Positions 26,451 to 36,021 of a stretch of DNA of 64,000 nucleotides are shown one piece after another. The notes below the pieces were generated by a model. That model searched no databases, was not told the DNA's origin, and saw only the letters and a program-made list of their open reading frames with translations. Numbering within the stretch: the stretch's first letter is position 1; every line of letters starts with the position of its first letter. A program made the position numbers and the translations under genes. The DNA is from an uncultured bacterium. Its GTDB lineage: Bacteria; Atribacterota; Atribacteria; Atribacterales; Caldatribacteriaceae. The stretch is from NCBI GenBank assembly GCA_937922705.1, contig CALAIW010000023.1, forward strand, positions 62,001-126,000, read 5' to 3'.

Positions 26451-27162
26451 TACAGAGAGATGTGCCCACCTTTTTTGAAATCTTTTTTTTTACCTCCTTG
26501 TGGGTTTTGTATCTTTTAGCATCTTTACACTCCTTTTTCGAGCTCCCTTTTTTCGGATTACCGCTATTGAAATTGTGGGGTGTCAGGTGCTTCGTCCAGA
26601 AAGCGTTCGAGAGGCGCTTGGTATCCAAGAGGGTACGGTTACCATATTTGCTATTCGGAGCTGGGAGATAGAGCGGCGTCTTGAGCGCATTCCCCAGATT
26701 AAAGAGGCCCACGTGGAGAAGGTTTTTCCTGGCACTCTTCGGGTGTCCATTATCGAACGAAAGCCAGAAATCCTTGTTGAAGGGAAAGGTGAACCTTTCT
26801 GTCTCGACCAGGAGGGAGTGAAGGTGCCATGTTCAGTTGCTGGGGACAGTCTCGTTCGGGTTACGCTTCGTTCTCAAGAGGGAGGAGTGCTCTCTGAGGC
26901 TTTGGACCTCGTCGCTCTCTGGAGAAAAGAGTTTAATGTACCCCTTATGGAGATCGAGGCCTTGAGTGAGCGGTTGTTTATTTTGAAACTCCAAAATGGT
27001 ATAGTTATAAAATGTGAAGGGGTTGCTAACGTAAAGAAGAAAGCAGCACTCCTTAAGTCCTATTTGAGGGATGTACAGATAAAATCTTTGAAGGTACGTG
27101 GGTTTGATTTACGTCCAGGAGAGGATATGGTTATTGCTCCAGGTGAAGGTGAGGGTTTTTGA
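26441..27162 (+). CDS. ftsQ: cell division protein FtsQ, interrupted by a T9 run (frameshift or slippage)
   Basis: FtsQ/DivIB is a bitopic division protein with a POTRA domain. ATG 26441 lies behind GAGGTGGAG and overlaps the murB stop, but its frame runs only 76 codons. The frame with the POTRA domain (ITAIEIVG, then VSIIERKPEILVEG) is open only from just before 26500 and has no ribosome-binding site there. The frames meet at nine T's (26483-26491). One extra T, or a -1 slip there, joins them into a 240-residue protein with a normal transmembrane helix (FFFYLLVGFVSFSIFTLLF). It could be programmed slippage, a sequencing error or a recent mutation. The 3' end overlaps ftsA by four bases. Confidence 0.85.
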
Positions 27163-28421
27163 AAAGCTGGCCACAGGTCCAAAGAGGTTCCCTTCTTGTG
27201 GGGGCTGTGGACGTTGGAACAAGTAAAATCTGCACTCTTATTGGAAGAAAACATGGTACCACGATTGAGATCCTTGGGATTGGTCTCAGCGGTTCTTCGG
27301 GTATTAGGAAAGGTCGCATTATCGACATTGGGAAGGTAGCTCGTGCTCTTCGGGATTCTTTTTTTGCAGCGCTTGAGGTTGCCCAAGTTCTTCCAAATGT
27401 TGTGTATGCTGGCATAGCTGGGGATGGTGTTACCTCTTGTAACCTTGAGGGAGAGGTCTTTCTTGGAAAGGGAGGACGGGAAATTACCGAAAAGGATACA
27501 GAGAATGCCATTGAAAGTACAAAAACGAAAGTAGATCTGAAGTCTCAAAGGATTCTCCATCTCCTTCCTCAAGAGTTCATCGTTGACGAGCAAAAGGGTA
27601 TAGCGGACCCTGTAGGCATGGTAGCAACGCAGCTTCGGGTCCGAACGCATCTTGTTGCAGCACAGGAAAATTACCTTCATAATTTTGTAAAGAGTTTTCA
27701 ACAAGCGGGAATTGACGTTGCTCGAGTGGTCTTTCAGCCTCTTGCTTCTGCTTTAGCTGTGCTTTCGCCTACTGAGAAAGAAATCGGTGTTGCTCTGGTC
27801 GACATTGGTGGGGGAACAACTGATGTTGCCGTGTTTTACGGAGGAAGCATGCGCTTTTCCAAGGTTATCCCGGTAGGGGGCGAGCACATTACTCATGACC
27901 TTGCTGTGGGCTTGCGAACATCTCTGGATGAAGCAGAGCGTGTGAAGGTAAACTATGGGTGTGCTTTTAGTAGGCATATTCCTGAGGATGAGGTTATAGA
28001 GGTGCGGGATCACGGAGGAAATGCCCTTCAGACAGTGCGTCGAGGGTATGCTTGCGAAATTATTGAGGCCCGAATTCGAGAAATTTTTAAGCTTCTTGCT
28101 CAGGAGCTCCGTGCATCAGGTTGGGGAAGGTTTCTTCGAGGAGGCGTTGTGCTCACTGGGGGAACGGCTCTTCTTGACGGTATTGTAGAGTTTGCCTCGT
28201 CATTCTTGAAAGTTCCTGTACGGCTTGGATATCCCGAAAGCACAGGATACACTGGCATGGTGCAGACGGTGGCAAATCCCATGTTTTCTACTGCTTGTGG
28301 ACTTTTGCAACTTGCTGTTCTTGAGGCGACTTCAAAGAAGCGTCTTAGCCTTTTTGATAGTTTTCAGCGGACAAGGTTGTGGTTTGTAGAGCGCCTTAAG
28401 GATTACTTTATGATAGAGTGA
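27159..28421 (+). CDS. ftsA: cell division protein FtsA
   Basis: FtsA is the actin-like protein that ties FtsZ filaments to the membrane. The start is TTG 27159, overlapping the ftsQ stop. The 420-residue protein has the phosphate-1 loop VDVGTSKI near residue 18. The phosphate-2 segment is [14 protein letters not shown] near residue 213, and the adenosine region is [12 protein letters not shown] near residue 331. A 1C-domain insertion typical of FtsA lies between the first two. The C-terminus ends with a basic, amphipathic stretch ([13 protein letters not shown]) that fits a membrane-targeting helix. It is directly followed by ftsZ. Confidence 0.95.
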   Translation: MKSWPQVQRGSLLVGAVDVGTSKICTLIGRKHGTTIEILGIGLSGSSGIRKGRIIDIGKVARALRDSFFAALEVAQVLPNVVYAGIAGDGVTSCNLEGEVFLGKGGREITEKDTENAIESTKTKVDLKSQRILHLLPQEFIVDEQKGIADPVGMVATQLRVRTHLVAAQENYLHNFVKSFQQAGIDVARVVFQPLASALAVLSPTEKEIGVALVDIGGGTTDVAVFYGGSMRFSKVIPVGGEHITHDLAVGLRTSLDEAERVKVNYGCAFSRHIPEDEVIEVRDHGGNALQTVRRGYACEIIEARIREIFKLLAQELRASGWGRFLRGGVVLTGGTALLDGIVEFASSFLKVPVRLGYPESTGYTGMVQTVANPMFSTACGLLQLAVLEATSKKRLSLFDSFQRTRLWFVERLKDYFMIE

Positions 28422-28443
28422 AGGGGAACGGGGGTTGGGAAGA

Positions 28444-29502
28444 ATGGCTTCAAGACACAAACAGCCGGTAAACGGGGAGGTTAAAATAGAGGTTATTGGT
28501 GTGGGAGGAGGCGGCGGAAACGCAATTAATCGAATGATTGAGGCAGGGCTCCAGGGGGTCACCTTTGTGGCTATTAACACCGATCTTCAGGTACTTCGCC
28601 GCTCTCAGGCAGACATTAAGCTTCAGATTGGAGCTAAACTCACCCGGGGGCTTGGAGCTGGTGCGAATCCTGAGGTTGGAAGAAAAGCAGCAGAAGAAGA
28701 CCAGGACAAAATTTTTGAAGTTCTTGAAGGGGCCGATATGGTTTTTATCACCGCCGGTATGGGTGGAGGAACAGGTACAGGAGGAGCACCGGTAGTTGCC
28801 CGTATCGCTAAGGAGCTTGGTATTCTCACTGTTGCAGTGGTGACAAAGCCCTTTTCTTTTGAGGGGCCTCGGAGGATGCGTCAGGCAGAGGAGGGTATCG
28901 CCCTTTTACGCCAGTATGTTGACGCCCTCATAGTTGTTCCCAATGATCGCCTTCTCAGTATTGCCAATAGTTCTATCTCGCTTCAGGAAGCCTTTCGCAT
29001 CGTGGATAGTGTCCTGCTTCAGGGAGTTCGGGGGATTACGGATCTTATCACTGTTCCTGGGATCATAAACCTCGATTTTGCCGATGTGCGGGCAATTCTT
29101 GAGAATGCTGGTACATCTCTTATGGGGGTTGGACGAGCTTCAGGGGAACACAAGGCAAAAGAGGCTGCTCGAATGGCAGTAGAAAGCCCACTTCTTGAAG
29201 TTCCCTTCTGCGAAGCGAAGGGCATTCTTTTTAACGTTACTGGCAGTCCAAACCTTACCCTCTGGGAAGTGCGTCAAGTAGCAGAGATCATTGGAAATGC
29301 TGCCTCAGAGAGGACGAATATTATCTTTGGTGCGGTTATTGATGAATCACTTCGAGATGAAATTGCAATTACCGTCATCGCTACAGGCTTTGATGTTCCT
29401 CCTCAGGAGACAAAGGATGGAGAGTCTTCAGATCTTTCAAGTACCTTCCCTTTTGAGGACCTCGATGTTCCGGCATTCCTTCGAAAGACGAGGGAGAAGT
29501 GA
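28444..29502 (+). CDS. ftsZ: cell division protein FtsZ
   Basis: FtsZ is the tubulin-like GTPase of the division ring. I start it at ATG 28444; a TTG three codons upstream is possible. The 352-residue protein has [12 protein letters not shown] near the N-terminus, the tubulin signature [10 protein letters not shown] near residue 104, and VPNDRLL. The T7 loop is INLDFADVR near residue 205. A short variable linker ends in [10 protein letters not shown], the conserved C-terminal peptide that binds FtsA. It closes the dcw cluster. Confidence 0.97.
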   Translation: MASRHKQPVNGEVKIEVIGVGGGGGNAINRMIEAGLQGVTFVAINTDLQVLRRSQADIKLQIGAKLTRGLGAGANPEVGRKAAEEDQDKIFEVLEGADMVFITAGMGGGTGTGGAPVVARIAKELGILTVAVVTKPFSFEGPRRMRQAEEGIALLRQYVDALIVVPNDRLLSIANSSISLQEAFRIVDSVLLQGVRGITDLITVPGIINLDFADVRAILENAGTSLMGVGRASGEHKAKEAARMAVESPLLEVPFCEAKGILFNVTGSPNLTLWEVRQVAEIIGNAASERTNIIFGAVIDESLRDEIAITVIATGFDVPPQETKDGESSDLSSTFPFEDLDVPAFLRKTREK

Positions 29503-29508
29503 ACGCTG

Positions 29509-31110
29509 GTGGTTTGTGAGCAAGGTCTTGCCCTTCCCCGAAGTGGCCAATATGGTCTTGCACTGTGTTTTCCTGGGCCTTACAGTCTCGGCATGGCGCA
29601 TCTTGGATTTCAGTCGCTCATACGTTTGCTTTTCGAGACTCCCGGATGGTGGGGAGACAGGTTCTTTGCTGATACCGGTTCCCGATCTGTAGTGTTTCGC
29701 TTGCCTCTTGGCAACTTTCACGTTGTTGCTTTCTCTCTTTCTTTTGAACTTGATATCTTTCCCTTCCTAATAATGCTTAAAGAGGGGGGCATTCCACTCT
29801 ACACCAAAGATCGGAAAAGAGAGCACCCTTTTGTTCTCCTTGGTGGTCCAGTTGTTACGCTGAATCCCGAGATTGTAGCCCCTTTTGCTGATGCTTTAGT
29901 TATTGGAGAAGCGGAGGCTGTCCTTCCACGGATTCTTCAAACGTGGAGTACTCTTCGGTCTCGGGGAGCTTCTCGAGAGGAAATGTGGCAGGCACTTGCG
30001 CATATTCCTGGTGTTTACGTTCCTGAGCTTGTTGTACCCCTTTACAAGGGTGGAGTTATCAAAGAATTTGCCGCAGAAATGCCGCTTCCTGTATACCGCC
30101 AGTGGACAGATGTCAGTGCTTTTGAAACCCGAACCTTCGTCTATACCCCTTTATCTCATTTTCAGCGCACGGCGCTTGTTGAGTTAAACCGAGGATGTCG
30201 GTATCGTTGCCGGTTCTGTGCCGGGCGCTGCATCTATGCACCACTTCGTCATAGACCACTTGATTTTGTCCTCGGTATGATTGAAAACGTTCTCCCTTGG
30301 CAGCCGGAGAAAATTGGTCTTGTGGGTTCAGATGTTCTGAGCCATCCTGAAATTAAGGATATTCTTCGCTGGATTATACGCCTTGGAAAAAAGGTAACGC
30401 TTGCTTCCCTTGTGGGAAGGGACTTGTATCAGGAAGGAGACTTTCTTGTGCTTTTTCGTCAGGGAGGTCTTGAGACGGTCACCCTTGCTCCGGAGACAGG
30501 GGACGAAGTGTTGCGTCGCTTCCTTGGAAAAGGACTCTCTAACGATGAGTGGATAGACCTTGTGGAGGAGTGCCTTAAACGAGGCTTTTCGAGAGTTAAG
30601 CTCTACTTTATGCTTGGGAAGCCTAATCGTGCATCTTGTGAAGCAGACATTGCATTTCTCCGCCGCCTTGTGGAACGCACCCAGTCTCCAAATCGCCTCT
30701 TTGTTTCCTATAGTTTCCTCGTGCCCAAACCGCATACCCCCCTTGAAAATCTTGAAGTTACGCCTTTTAGGGAATGGAAAAGGGAAAAGGAAATCTTTGA
30801 AAGGGAGCTCCGAAAGCTTAAAGTTCCTTTCTCTGGGGAAAGCCCTCGCAGAGCATGGGTCGAGCTTATCCTTGCCCGGGGAGATCGGCTCCTTGCTTCT
30901 TGTCTTCCCGAGCTCCTTGAAGGAGAGAAGTTTCTCTCTCTCCCTGCTTGGCGAAAGATTTTTGCACGCCTTTTTCGGGACGCGGATGAATGGCCAAGGC
31001 TTCCTTGGAGAGAGGGACAAAAACCATGGCAGGTGGTCCATCTTGCGAATTCTCGGCAGCGTGGCGAAAAATATCGAACGGGTTCGGGAGACCATTGTTA
31101 CCTTCTGTGA
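29509..31110 (+). CDS. radical SAM protein with N-terminal cobalamin-binding-like domain
   Basis: This 533-residue protein has the radical SAM cluster motif CRYRCRFC (cysteines near residues 230, 234 and 237) after LVELNRG. The first 200 residues resemble a degenerate B12-binding fold, with FPGPYSLGMAHLG and VVAFSLSFELD followed by LLGGPVVTLNPE, as in the methylthiotransferase-like radical SAM family often found near ribosomal genes. The C-terminal part contains SFLVPKPHTPLE. The product modified is unknown. It starts at GTG 29509 six bases after ftsZ and overlaps yggS by 68 bases. Confidence 0.85.
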   Translation: MVCEQGLALPRSGQYGLALCFPGPYSLGMAHLGFQSLIRLLFETPGWWGDRFFADTGSRSVVFRLPLGNFHVVAFSLSFELDIFPFLIMLKEGGIPLYTKDRKREHPFVLLGGPVVTLNPEIVAPFADALVIGEAEAVLPRILQTWSTLRSRGASREEMWQALAHIPGVYVPELVVPLYKGGVIKEFAAEMPLPVYRQWTDVSAFETRTFVYTPLSHFQRTALVELNRGCRYRCRFCAGRCIYAPLRHRPLDFVLGMIENVLPWQPEKIGLVGSDVLSHPEIKDILRWIIRLGKKVTLASLVGRDLYQEGDFLVLFRQGGLETVTLAPETGDEVLRRFLGKGLSNDEWIDLVEECLKRGFSRVKLYFMLGKPNRASCEADIAFLRRLVERTQSPNRLFVSYSFLVPKPHTPLENLEVTPFREWKREKEIFERELRKLKVPFSGESPRRAWVELILARGDRLLASCLPELLEGEKFLSLPAWRKIFARLFRDADEWPRLPWREGQKPWQVVHLANSRQRGEKYRTGSGDHCYLL

Positions 31111-31753
31111 GAGAGCAAGAAGGAATCCAGAAGAAGTACACATTGTGGCCGTTACTAAGGGGGTCTCTCCGGAGCTTATGGAAGAAGCACTAGAGTGTGG
31201 AATACGTGCTTTTGGAGAAAACCGGGTTCAGGAAGCTTTAGCAAAGATGTCACTTTTTTCAAAGAGAGATGTTACCTGGCATTTCATCGGTCGAATGCAG
31301 AGGAATAAACTGAAAAAAATCGTTACCCACTTTCACTTTGTACATTCCCTTGACCGGGAAGACTTTGGGAGCGTGATGGCAACGTACCTGGGAAACTTAG
31401 GGAAGAAAGCATATCCGGTCCTTGTGCAGGTAAATCTGACAGGAAAGGCAACCCAGGGAGGGGTACAGGAGGAAGAACTTCCAGAGCTTCTCCGAAAGCT
31501 TGCTGGTCTTCCAGAGATTCGTGTTGTGGGGCTTATGACCATTGGTCCTCTGGGTGGAAGCGAAGGAGAAATTCGGCGAGTGTTTCGCCGGCTTCGGGAA
31601 CTTCGAGACATGGTGAATGATATGGCCGTGCCTGGAATTGTGCTTACCGAGCTTTCCATGGGTATGAGTGACGATTACCATTTGGCAGTTCTTGAGGGAG
31701 CGACAATACTTCGCCTTGGACGAGCAATCTTTGGGGAGAGGAGAACACCATGA
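31043..31753 (+). CDS. yggS: pyridoxal phosphate homeostasis protein, YggS/YlmE family
   Basis: A 236-residue PLP-binding barrel protein that helps keep free pyridoxal phosphate balanced. The PLP lysine lies in VAVTKGVSPE near residue 37. GENRVQEALAK follows, then WHFIGRMQRNK near residue 83, GLMTIGP and ELSMGMSDDYHLA. I start it at TTG 31043 after AGGTGG, within the end of the radical SAM gene. The frame is open far upstream, but that part is antiphase to the radical SAM gene and unlike the family. Its place after ftsZ matches ylmE in Firmicutes. Confidence 0.93.
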   Translation: MRILGSVAKNIERVRETIVTFCERARRNPEEVHIVAVTKGVSPELMEEALECGIRAFGENRVQEALAKMSLFSKRDVTWHFIGRMQRNKLKKIVTHFHFVHSLDREDFGSVMATYLGNLGKKAYPVLVQVNLTGKATQGGVQEEELPELLRKLAGLPEIRVVGLMTIGPLGGSEGEIRRVFRRLRELRDMVNDMAVPGIVLTELSMGMSDDYHLAVLEGATILRLGRAIFGERRTP

Positions 31754-32547
31754 AGAAGAACATTCTCTTTTTTGGATGTGGCAATATGGGTAGTGCCTTA
31801 GTTCGGGGTCTTGTCCGGGATGGATGGCATGGAAAATACCATTTTCTCCTTTTTGATAAGGTTAGGGAACGGGCACAAGATCTTGCCACTTCGTGTAACG
31901 TAACCTGGGTTGAAGATCCTCTTCTCTATCCTCCTCATTTTGTCTTCTTTGCCGTTAAGCCTAAAGATGTACCGGAAGCGGCTTCGTATCTTTCGTCTTG
32001 GAGAGAAGGGATTCTCGTTTCAGTTGTGGCTGGTCTATCCGTGAAGGAGCTCAAGGAGTACTTTTCTGCACCAATTGTGCGGGTCATGCCCAATCTCTGT
32101 GTAGAGGTTGGCGAGGGTGTTGTTCCAGTACATTTTTCTCAGGAAGTGCCGGAAGAGCATCGTGAGGAACTTCTTTTTCTTTTTGCTTCTTTGGGGTGGG
32201 TGTTTGAAGCAGCGGAAGAAGAACTCAGCCTTCTCACTGCTCTGAGTGGGAGTGGCCCAGGGATTGTTGCTCGTTTCATCGAGGGGCTTATGGATGGAGG
32301 GGTAAAGATTGGGCTTCCCTGGGAGAAGAGTTTACGCCTTGCGGTACAGACGGTTCTTGGAACAGCGCTCCTTTTAAAGGAAAGGAGAATGCATCCTGGA
32401 GTTTTGAAGAATCTCGTTGCCTCTCCAGGAGGGACGACCATTGCTGGGCTTCACGTTCTTGAAAGGGCAGGTTTTGGAGGCATCCTTATAGAGAGTGTAG
32501 AAGCGGCGTATCGGAGAATTACAGAGCTTTCTGAGAAAGTGAGGTGA
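31750..32547 (+). CDS. proC: pyrroline-5-carboxylate reductase
   Basis: ProC makes proline from pyrroline-5-carboxylate with NAD(P)H. The 265-residue protein begins with the Rossmann motif FFGCGNMGSALVRGL. It has FFAVKPKDVPEA and VVAGLSVKEL. The C-terminus carries the family signature PGGTTIAGLHVLERAGF near residue 224. It overlaps yggS by four bases (ATGA) and divIVA by four. A yggS-proC pair is common in bacteria. The length and motifs are complete. Confidence 0.95.
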   Translation: MKKNILFFGCGNMGSALVRGLVRDGWHGKYHFLLFDKVRERAQDLATSCNVTWVEDPLLYPPHFVFFAVKPKDVPEAASYLSSWREGILVSVVAGLSVKELKEYFSAPIVRVMPNLCVEVGEGVVPVHFSQEVPEEHREELLFLFASLGWVFEAAEEELSLLTALSGSGPGIVARFIEGLMDGGVKIGLPWEKSLRLAVQTVLGTALLLKERRMHPGVLKNLVASPGGTTIAGLHVLERAGFGGILIESVEAAYRRITELSEKVR

Positions 32548-33044
32548 GTAGTTTGCCGCTGAAGCCAGAAGATATTGCTGAGGCAGAGTTTAGCCGATCG
32601 TTCCGGGGGTATAACGAAGAAGAAGTTCGGGAGTTTCTTGAGGAAGTGGCAGAACAGGTTGCTTCAATCCTTGAAGAAAATAGAGAACTTCGCCGAAAGC
32701 TTGCAGAAATACAGACTCAGCTTGAGGAGTGGAAAAGGCAGGCAGAAGTCGAAAAGGAGCTTGCTCGACGAGAGTCGCAAATGATTATCAAGGAAGCTCA
32801 GCTCAAGGCTCAAAAGATTGTGGATGAAGCACTGGAGAGAAAGCGAGAAATTGAGGCTTCGTACCGGGGTCTTTTTGAAAAGTATCGATTATTCCAAATT
32901 CGCTTTAAGTCTCTTTTGCAGACTTTCATGGAGAGCCTGGAAAAGGAGGGCCTTAAAGAAGAGATGCCTGAAGAGGGTGGTAGTACCGAGGTTGTTCGTT
33001 TCTCCTTCCAGGACCTTCGCAACGAGGGCAAGATTGGGAAGTGA
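32544..33044 (+). CDS. divIVA: DivIVA-type cell pole/division coiled-coil protein
   Basis: A 166-residue protein with the DivIVA N-terminal membrane-binding segment (LKPEDIAEAEFSRSFRGYNE). A long Glu/Lys/Arg-rich coiled coil follows, from about residue 25 to 115. DivIVA proteins sense curved membrane and place division and wall-synthesis proteins at poles and septa. The start is GTG 32544 overlapping the proC stop; TTG 32553 is a possible alternative. The gene sits between proC and lspA as in Firmicutes ylm clusters. Confidence 0.9.
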   Translation: MSSLPLKPEDIAEAEFSRSFRGYNEEEVREFLEEVAEQVASILEENRELRRKLAEIQTQLEEWKRQAEVEKELARRESQMIIKEAQLKAQKIVDEALERKREIEASYRGLFEKYRLFQIRFKSLLQTFMESLEKEGLKEEMPEEGGSTEVVRFSFQDLRNEGKIGK

Positions 33045-33048
33045 CGCA

Positions 33049-33507
33049 GTGGGGAAAGTTGTCTTTCTCCTTTTCTGGTTTCTTGGTGTCGTCCTCGACC
33101 AGGCCACAAAGTGGTGGGCTGAAAACTCCCTGAAAAATGGGGCCATTGTTCTTGTTCCGGGCATTCTGAGACTTCACCTGCGGCAGAACTTTGCCAGTGC
33201 TTTTGGATTGCAGTTTCTTAACCGCTCGCAACATATGGTTGTAACCTTTGGGGTGACGGTGTTGTTTCTTTTCCTTTTTCTGAAAAGAGCTCGCAGACCA
33301 TTTGTGCTCTACCTGGGGGGTTCCCTTTACCTTGCTGGAGCCTGGGGAAACCTTGTGGATCGCCTTTGGCGAGGGTATGTTGTTGACTTTATCGAGCCTT
33401 CCTTTTGGGCGACTTTCAACGTAGCCGATGTCCTCATTGTCGCCGGCGTTGTGAGTATGATATGGGGCCTTTTGTGCCATGAGGAGAGAGAAAATTCTTG
33501 TTTATGA
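33049..33507 (+). CDS. lspA: signal peptidase II (prolipoprotein signal peptidase)
   Basis: LspA removes the signal peptide of lipoproteins after the lipobox cysteine is lipidated. I start it at GTG 33049, giving 152 residues and four transmembrane helices. The first aspartate is in VLDQATKWW. The NFASAFG segment and the catalytic GNLVDRLWRGYVVDF and FNVADV motifs are all present. TTG 33034 is an alternative start. It overlaps rluD by 29 bases. Its presence means the cell makes lipoproteins. Confidence 0.94.
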   Translation: MGKVVFLLFWFLGVVLDQATKWWAENSLKNGAIVLVPGILRLHLRQNFASAFGLQFLNRSQHMVVTFGVTVLFLFLFLKRARRPFVLYLGGSLYLAGAWGNLVDRLWRGYVVDFIEPSFWATFNVADVLIVAGVVSMIWGLLCHEERENSCL

Positions 33508-34387
33508 AGGGTTTCAACGAGTCGACGCGTGGTTGCACCAACACTTTCCTCAGCTCTCTCGATCCTTTCTTGCCCGGATGGTGCGGGAAGGGCGTGTCCG
33601 TCTGAACAAAGCTGTTCTTCGAAAACCAAGTACTGTTGTTCGTCCAGGAGATCTTCTTGAAATCTTCTGGCCACAGGAAAGCGATCTTTTTGTTCCTCCG
33701 GAACCGCTTCCTGTTGATTGCATTTACGAGGACGATCACGTATTCCTTCTTAACAAAAGACCCCATATGGCAGTGCATCCTGTTTCCCCTTTTCAAACTG
33801 GGACTCTGGTCAACGCTCTTTTGTACCTTCGTGTTCCTCTTGCTCAGTATGGTGCTCCTTTACGCCCAGGAATTGTACACCGCCTCGACAAAGAAACCTC
33901 AGGTATTATGGTAGTGGCAAAATCTGATCTTGCTTATGTAGAGCTTGTTCGAGCCTTTAAGAATCGGGAAGTTTACAAAGAGTACCTGGCAATTGTGGAA
34001 GGGGAGGTGCAGGAAGCATCGACTATTTCTCTTTCTCTGGGGCGTGATAGGAAAAATCCCTTGCGAATGACGGCCCGAAAAGAGGGAAAGGCAGCGATAA
34101 CCGAAATCGTTCCCCTTGCTGTTCGGGATGGGTTTTCTCTTCTTCTTGTGCGACCTAGAACTGGTCGAACGCATCAGATACGAGCCCATTTGAGTCTTCT
34201 GGGTACTCCTATTCTTGGAGATGTGCTCTACGGAAGTCAAAGAGGACGTAGTCTCTTCCCTCGTTGTGCTTTACATGCTTTTACCCTTGCCTTTCGGCAT
34301 CCAGCTTCAGGAAGGTGGATGACCTTTGCTGCTTCTCTTCCTTTGGATATGCGGGAATTTGTTGCTCATGTTTTCCAAAGGTCCTGA
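33479..34387 (+). CDS. rluD: RluD-type 23S rRNA pseudouridine synthase
   Basis: A 302-residue pseudouridine synthase of the RluA/RluD family. It has an N-terminal S4 RNA-binding domain (about residues 10-70, FPQLSRSFLARMVREGRV). The catalytic aspartate is in the motif RLDKETSGIMVVAK near residue 136. RTGRTHQIRAHL is near residue 217, and HAFTLAFRHP is near the end. It lies downstream of lspA as in Firmicutes (ylyB). Its 3' end overlaps the 3' end of rqcH on the other strand by 22 bases. Confidence 0.94.
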   Translation: MRREKILVYEGFQRVDAWLHQHFPQLSRSFLARMVREGRVRLNKAVLRKPSTVVRPGDLLEIFWPQESDLFVPPEPLPVDCIYEDDHVFLLNKRPHMAVHPVSPFQTGTLVNALLYLRVPLAQYGAPLRPGIVHRLDKETSGIMVVAKSDLAYVELVRAFKNREVYKEYLAIVEGEVQEASTISLSLGRDRKNPLRMTARKEGKAAITEIVPLAVRDGFSLLLVRPRTGRTHQIRAHLSLLGTPILGDVLYGSQRGRSLFPRCALHAFTLAFRHPASGRWMTFAASLPLDMREFVAHVFQRS

Positions 34388-36012
34388 GGATACAGAGGGG
34401 TGACCCGAATCGTCTCCTCGTTGCGGTAGATAGTCTTTCCCCCTTCTTTTGCCGGAAGGAGTCGAAGATTTTTCACTTGGGTACACACAACGTCAACTTT
34501 CCCTTCTAAGCGACCTGAGGAAAAATATGCGGCAAGTTGGGCTGCCTTTACGATGTCTTCATCGAAAGCTTGAGGTGCAAACACCTTTACGATGACATGA
34601 GCTCCCGGAAAGTCCCGGGTATGGAGCCAATAATCATTTCGAGAGGCAATTCGTACAAGAACACGATTTGCTCGAGCGTTTTTTCCCACCCATATCTCAT
34701 TTCCCGAGAGTGTCTTGAAGCGGAGAATGCCTCCTGGAGCTTTTTGAGGTGTTGCGTCTTCAGGAAGGATGGGGGATTGTTCAGGATTCTCAAGAAGGGC
34801 TTGTATTTTCTCGAGTCGTGCCTTAAGTTCTTCGCGTGCCTCCAAAAGCCTTGTTCTCCTCTCCCGCATTTTCCGGTACTGTTTGAAATACTCTTGCATG
34901 ACCTCGCTAAGGGAGCAAGAAGATGGAAGTGCAATAAAGACCTCCTCGGGGAAAGGAGTTAGAAAGTTCCGAACACGTATTCCCTCTTCTGTTTTCTCAA
35001 GGATTTCAAGGTAAGGAAACATCTTAAGGAGTTCTCCTTTAAGGCGCAAAAGCTCTACATTCTCTTCTTGGGGGATAAGCTCTTCAATTCTTTGAATTTC
35101 CCTGGTAATAAAGTCGAGATCCTCTTTGAGTTTCTTTTCCCAAAGTTTTTGCTGAGCTCTCTCTAAAACGTATTCCCGAAAAGTAAGGAGGAGAAACGCC
35201 ATGGCTTCATTGAGGGAGGCAAAAGAATAAGGAGAAGAAGGGGAAAAGGATGATAGGTATTCCCAGAAAACCCCAAGGGGTTTATCGTCACTAGCAAGAA
35301 AGACCAAAAAGGAGCATTCTCCCAGGAGTGGCTTTACAATCCTTTGGAATGCATCCTCCTTGCCAAAGCGTTCAGCAAGTTCTGCGAAGGCTCCAGCAAG
35401 AAAGGGCCCAAAGCCATCGAGGTTACGGAGACACCATTGGGCAAGGTCATAGGTCTCGGGGAAGGTAAGCTTTTTAGAGAACTCAAGGGGGTCAAGCCTT
35501 TCGCGCTGTGGTGGAGGGGTATAGGGAAGACCAGGAAGGACGCTTCGGAAGCGATTTTCTTCCGGAGGAACAGAGCGAAAGGCACCGAGGATTGTCCTCT
35601 GGGCATCGTTCCTTGTAAGGATGCAGTTCACGTTTCGACCGGTGAGTTCAAGCAGGCATATAAATTCTGTTTCTTTCCCCCAGAGGCCTGGATTATAGAT
35701 TACCATCTCAATAACCCGGTCCCAGCCCATTTGCCTAAAGGATATGATTTTCCCTCCCATGAGGTATTTGTAAAGGAGCTTTTGCCAGGAAGTTCTTGGG
35801 GGATTGCCCTTTTCTGCAGATGGGAGGAGGGCAATAGCGCTACACTCCGGATGCATGCTTACAAGGAGACTCTGGCCTTTTGAAGGGCCAAAAAGGTCGA
35901 TACTCACTTCCCAGTCGGTGGGAAATGTTACCTTCTGGATTTTCATGCCTATAATGTCTTTCTCAATTTCTTGAACTAGCCGGTGTAGGGCAAGGCCTTC
36001 CAGTGTTTTCAT
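34366..36012 (-). CDS. rqcH: RqcH/NFACT ribosome quality control protein
   Basis: RqcH (NEMF/Rqc2 homologue) binds stalled 50S subunits and adds alanine tails to incomplete chains for degradation. The 548-residue protein has the N-terminal NFACT domain (from DIIGMKIQKV). Central helix-hairpin and coiled-coil parts with many Glu and Arg follow. The C-terminal NFACT-R domain starts at FKTLSGNEIWVGKNARAN and contains DYWLHTRDFPGAHVIVK. It is one of only two - strand genes here. In B. subtilis yloA also sits next to yloC (yicC), but in the same direction. ClpXP, which acts on alanine tails in Firmicutes, is also in this window. Confidence 0.93.
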   Translation of the reverse strand: MKTLEGLALHRLVQEIEKDIIGMKIQKVTFPTDWEVSIDLFGPSKGQSLLVSMHPECSAIALLPSAEKGNPPRTSWQKLLYKYLMGGKIISFRQMGWDRVIEMVIYNPGLWGKETEFICLLELTGRNVNCILTRNDAQRTILGAFRSVPPEENRFRSVLPGLPYTPPPQRERLDPLEFSKKLTFPETYDLAQWCLRNLDGFGPFLAGAFAELAERFGKEDAFQRIVKPLLGECSFLVFLASDDKPLGVFWEYLSSFSPSSPYSFASLNEAMAFLLLTFREYVLERAQQKLWEKKLKEDLDFITREIQRIEELIPQEENVELLRLKGELLKMFPYLEILEKTEEGIRVRNFLTPFPEEVFIALPSSCSLSEVMQEYFKQYRKMRERRTRLLEAREELKARLEKIQALLENPEQSPILPEDATPQKAPGGILRFKTLSGNEIWVGKNARANRVLVRIASRNDYWLHTRDFPGAHVIVKVFAPQAFDEDIVKAAQLAAYFSSGRLEGKVDVVCTQVKNLRLLPAKEGGKTIYRNEETIRVTPLYPQDLWKT

Positions 36013-36021
36013 CGTTCCTCG

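Noticed and set aside
26500..27162. GTG 26500 as the true ftsQ start
   Set aside because: There is no ribosome-binding site before it, and the membrane helix would be truncated; the T9 shift from ATG 26441 explains the data better.
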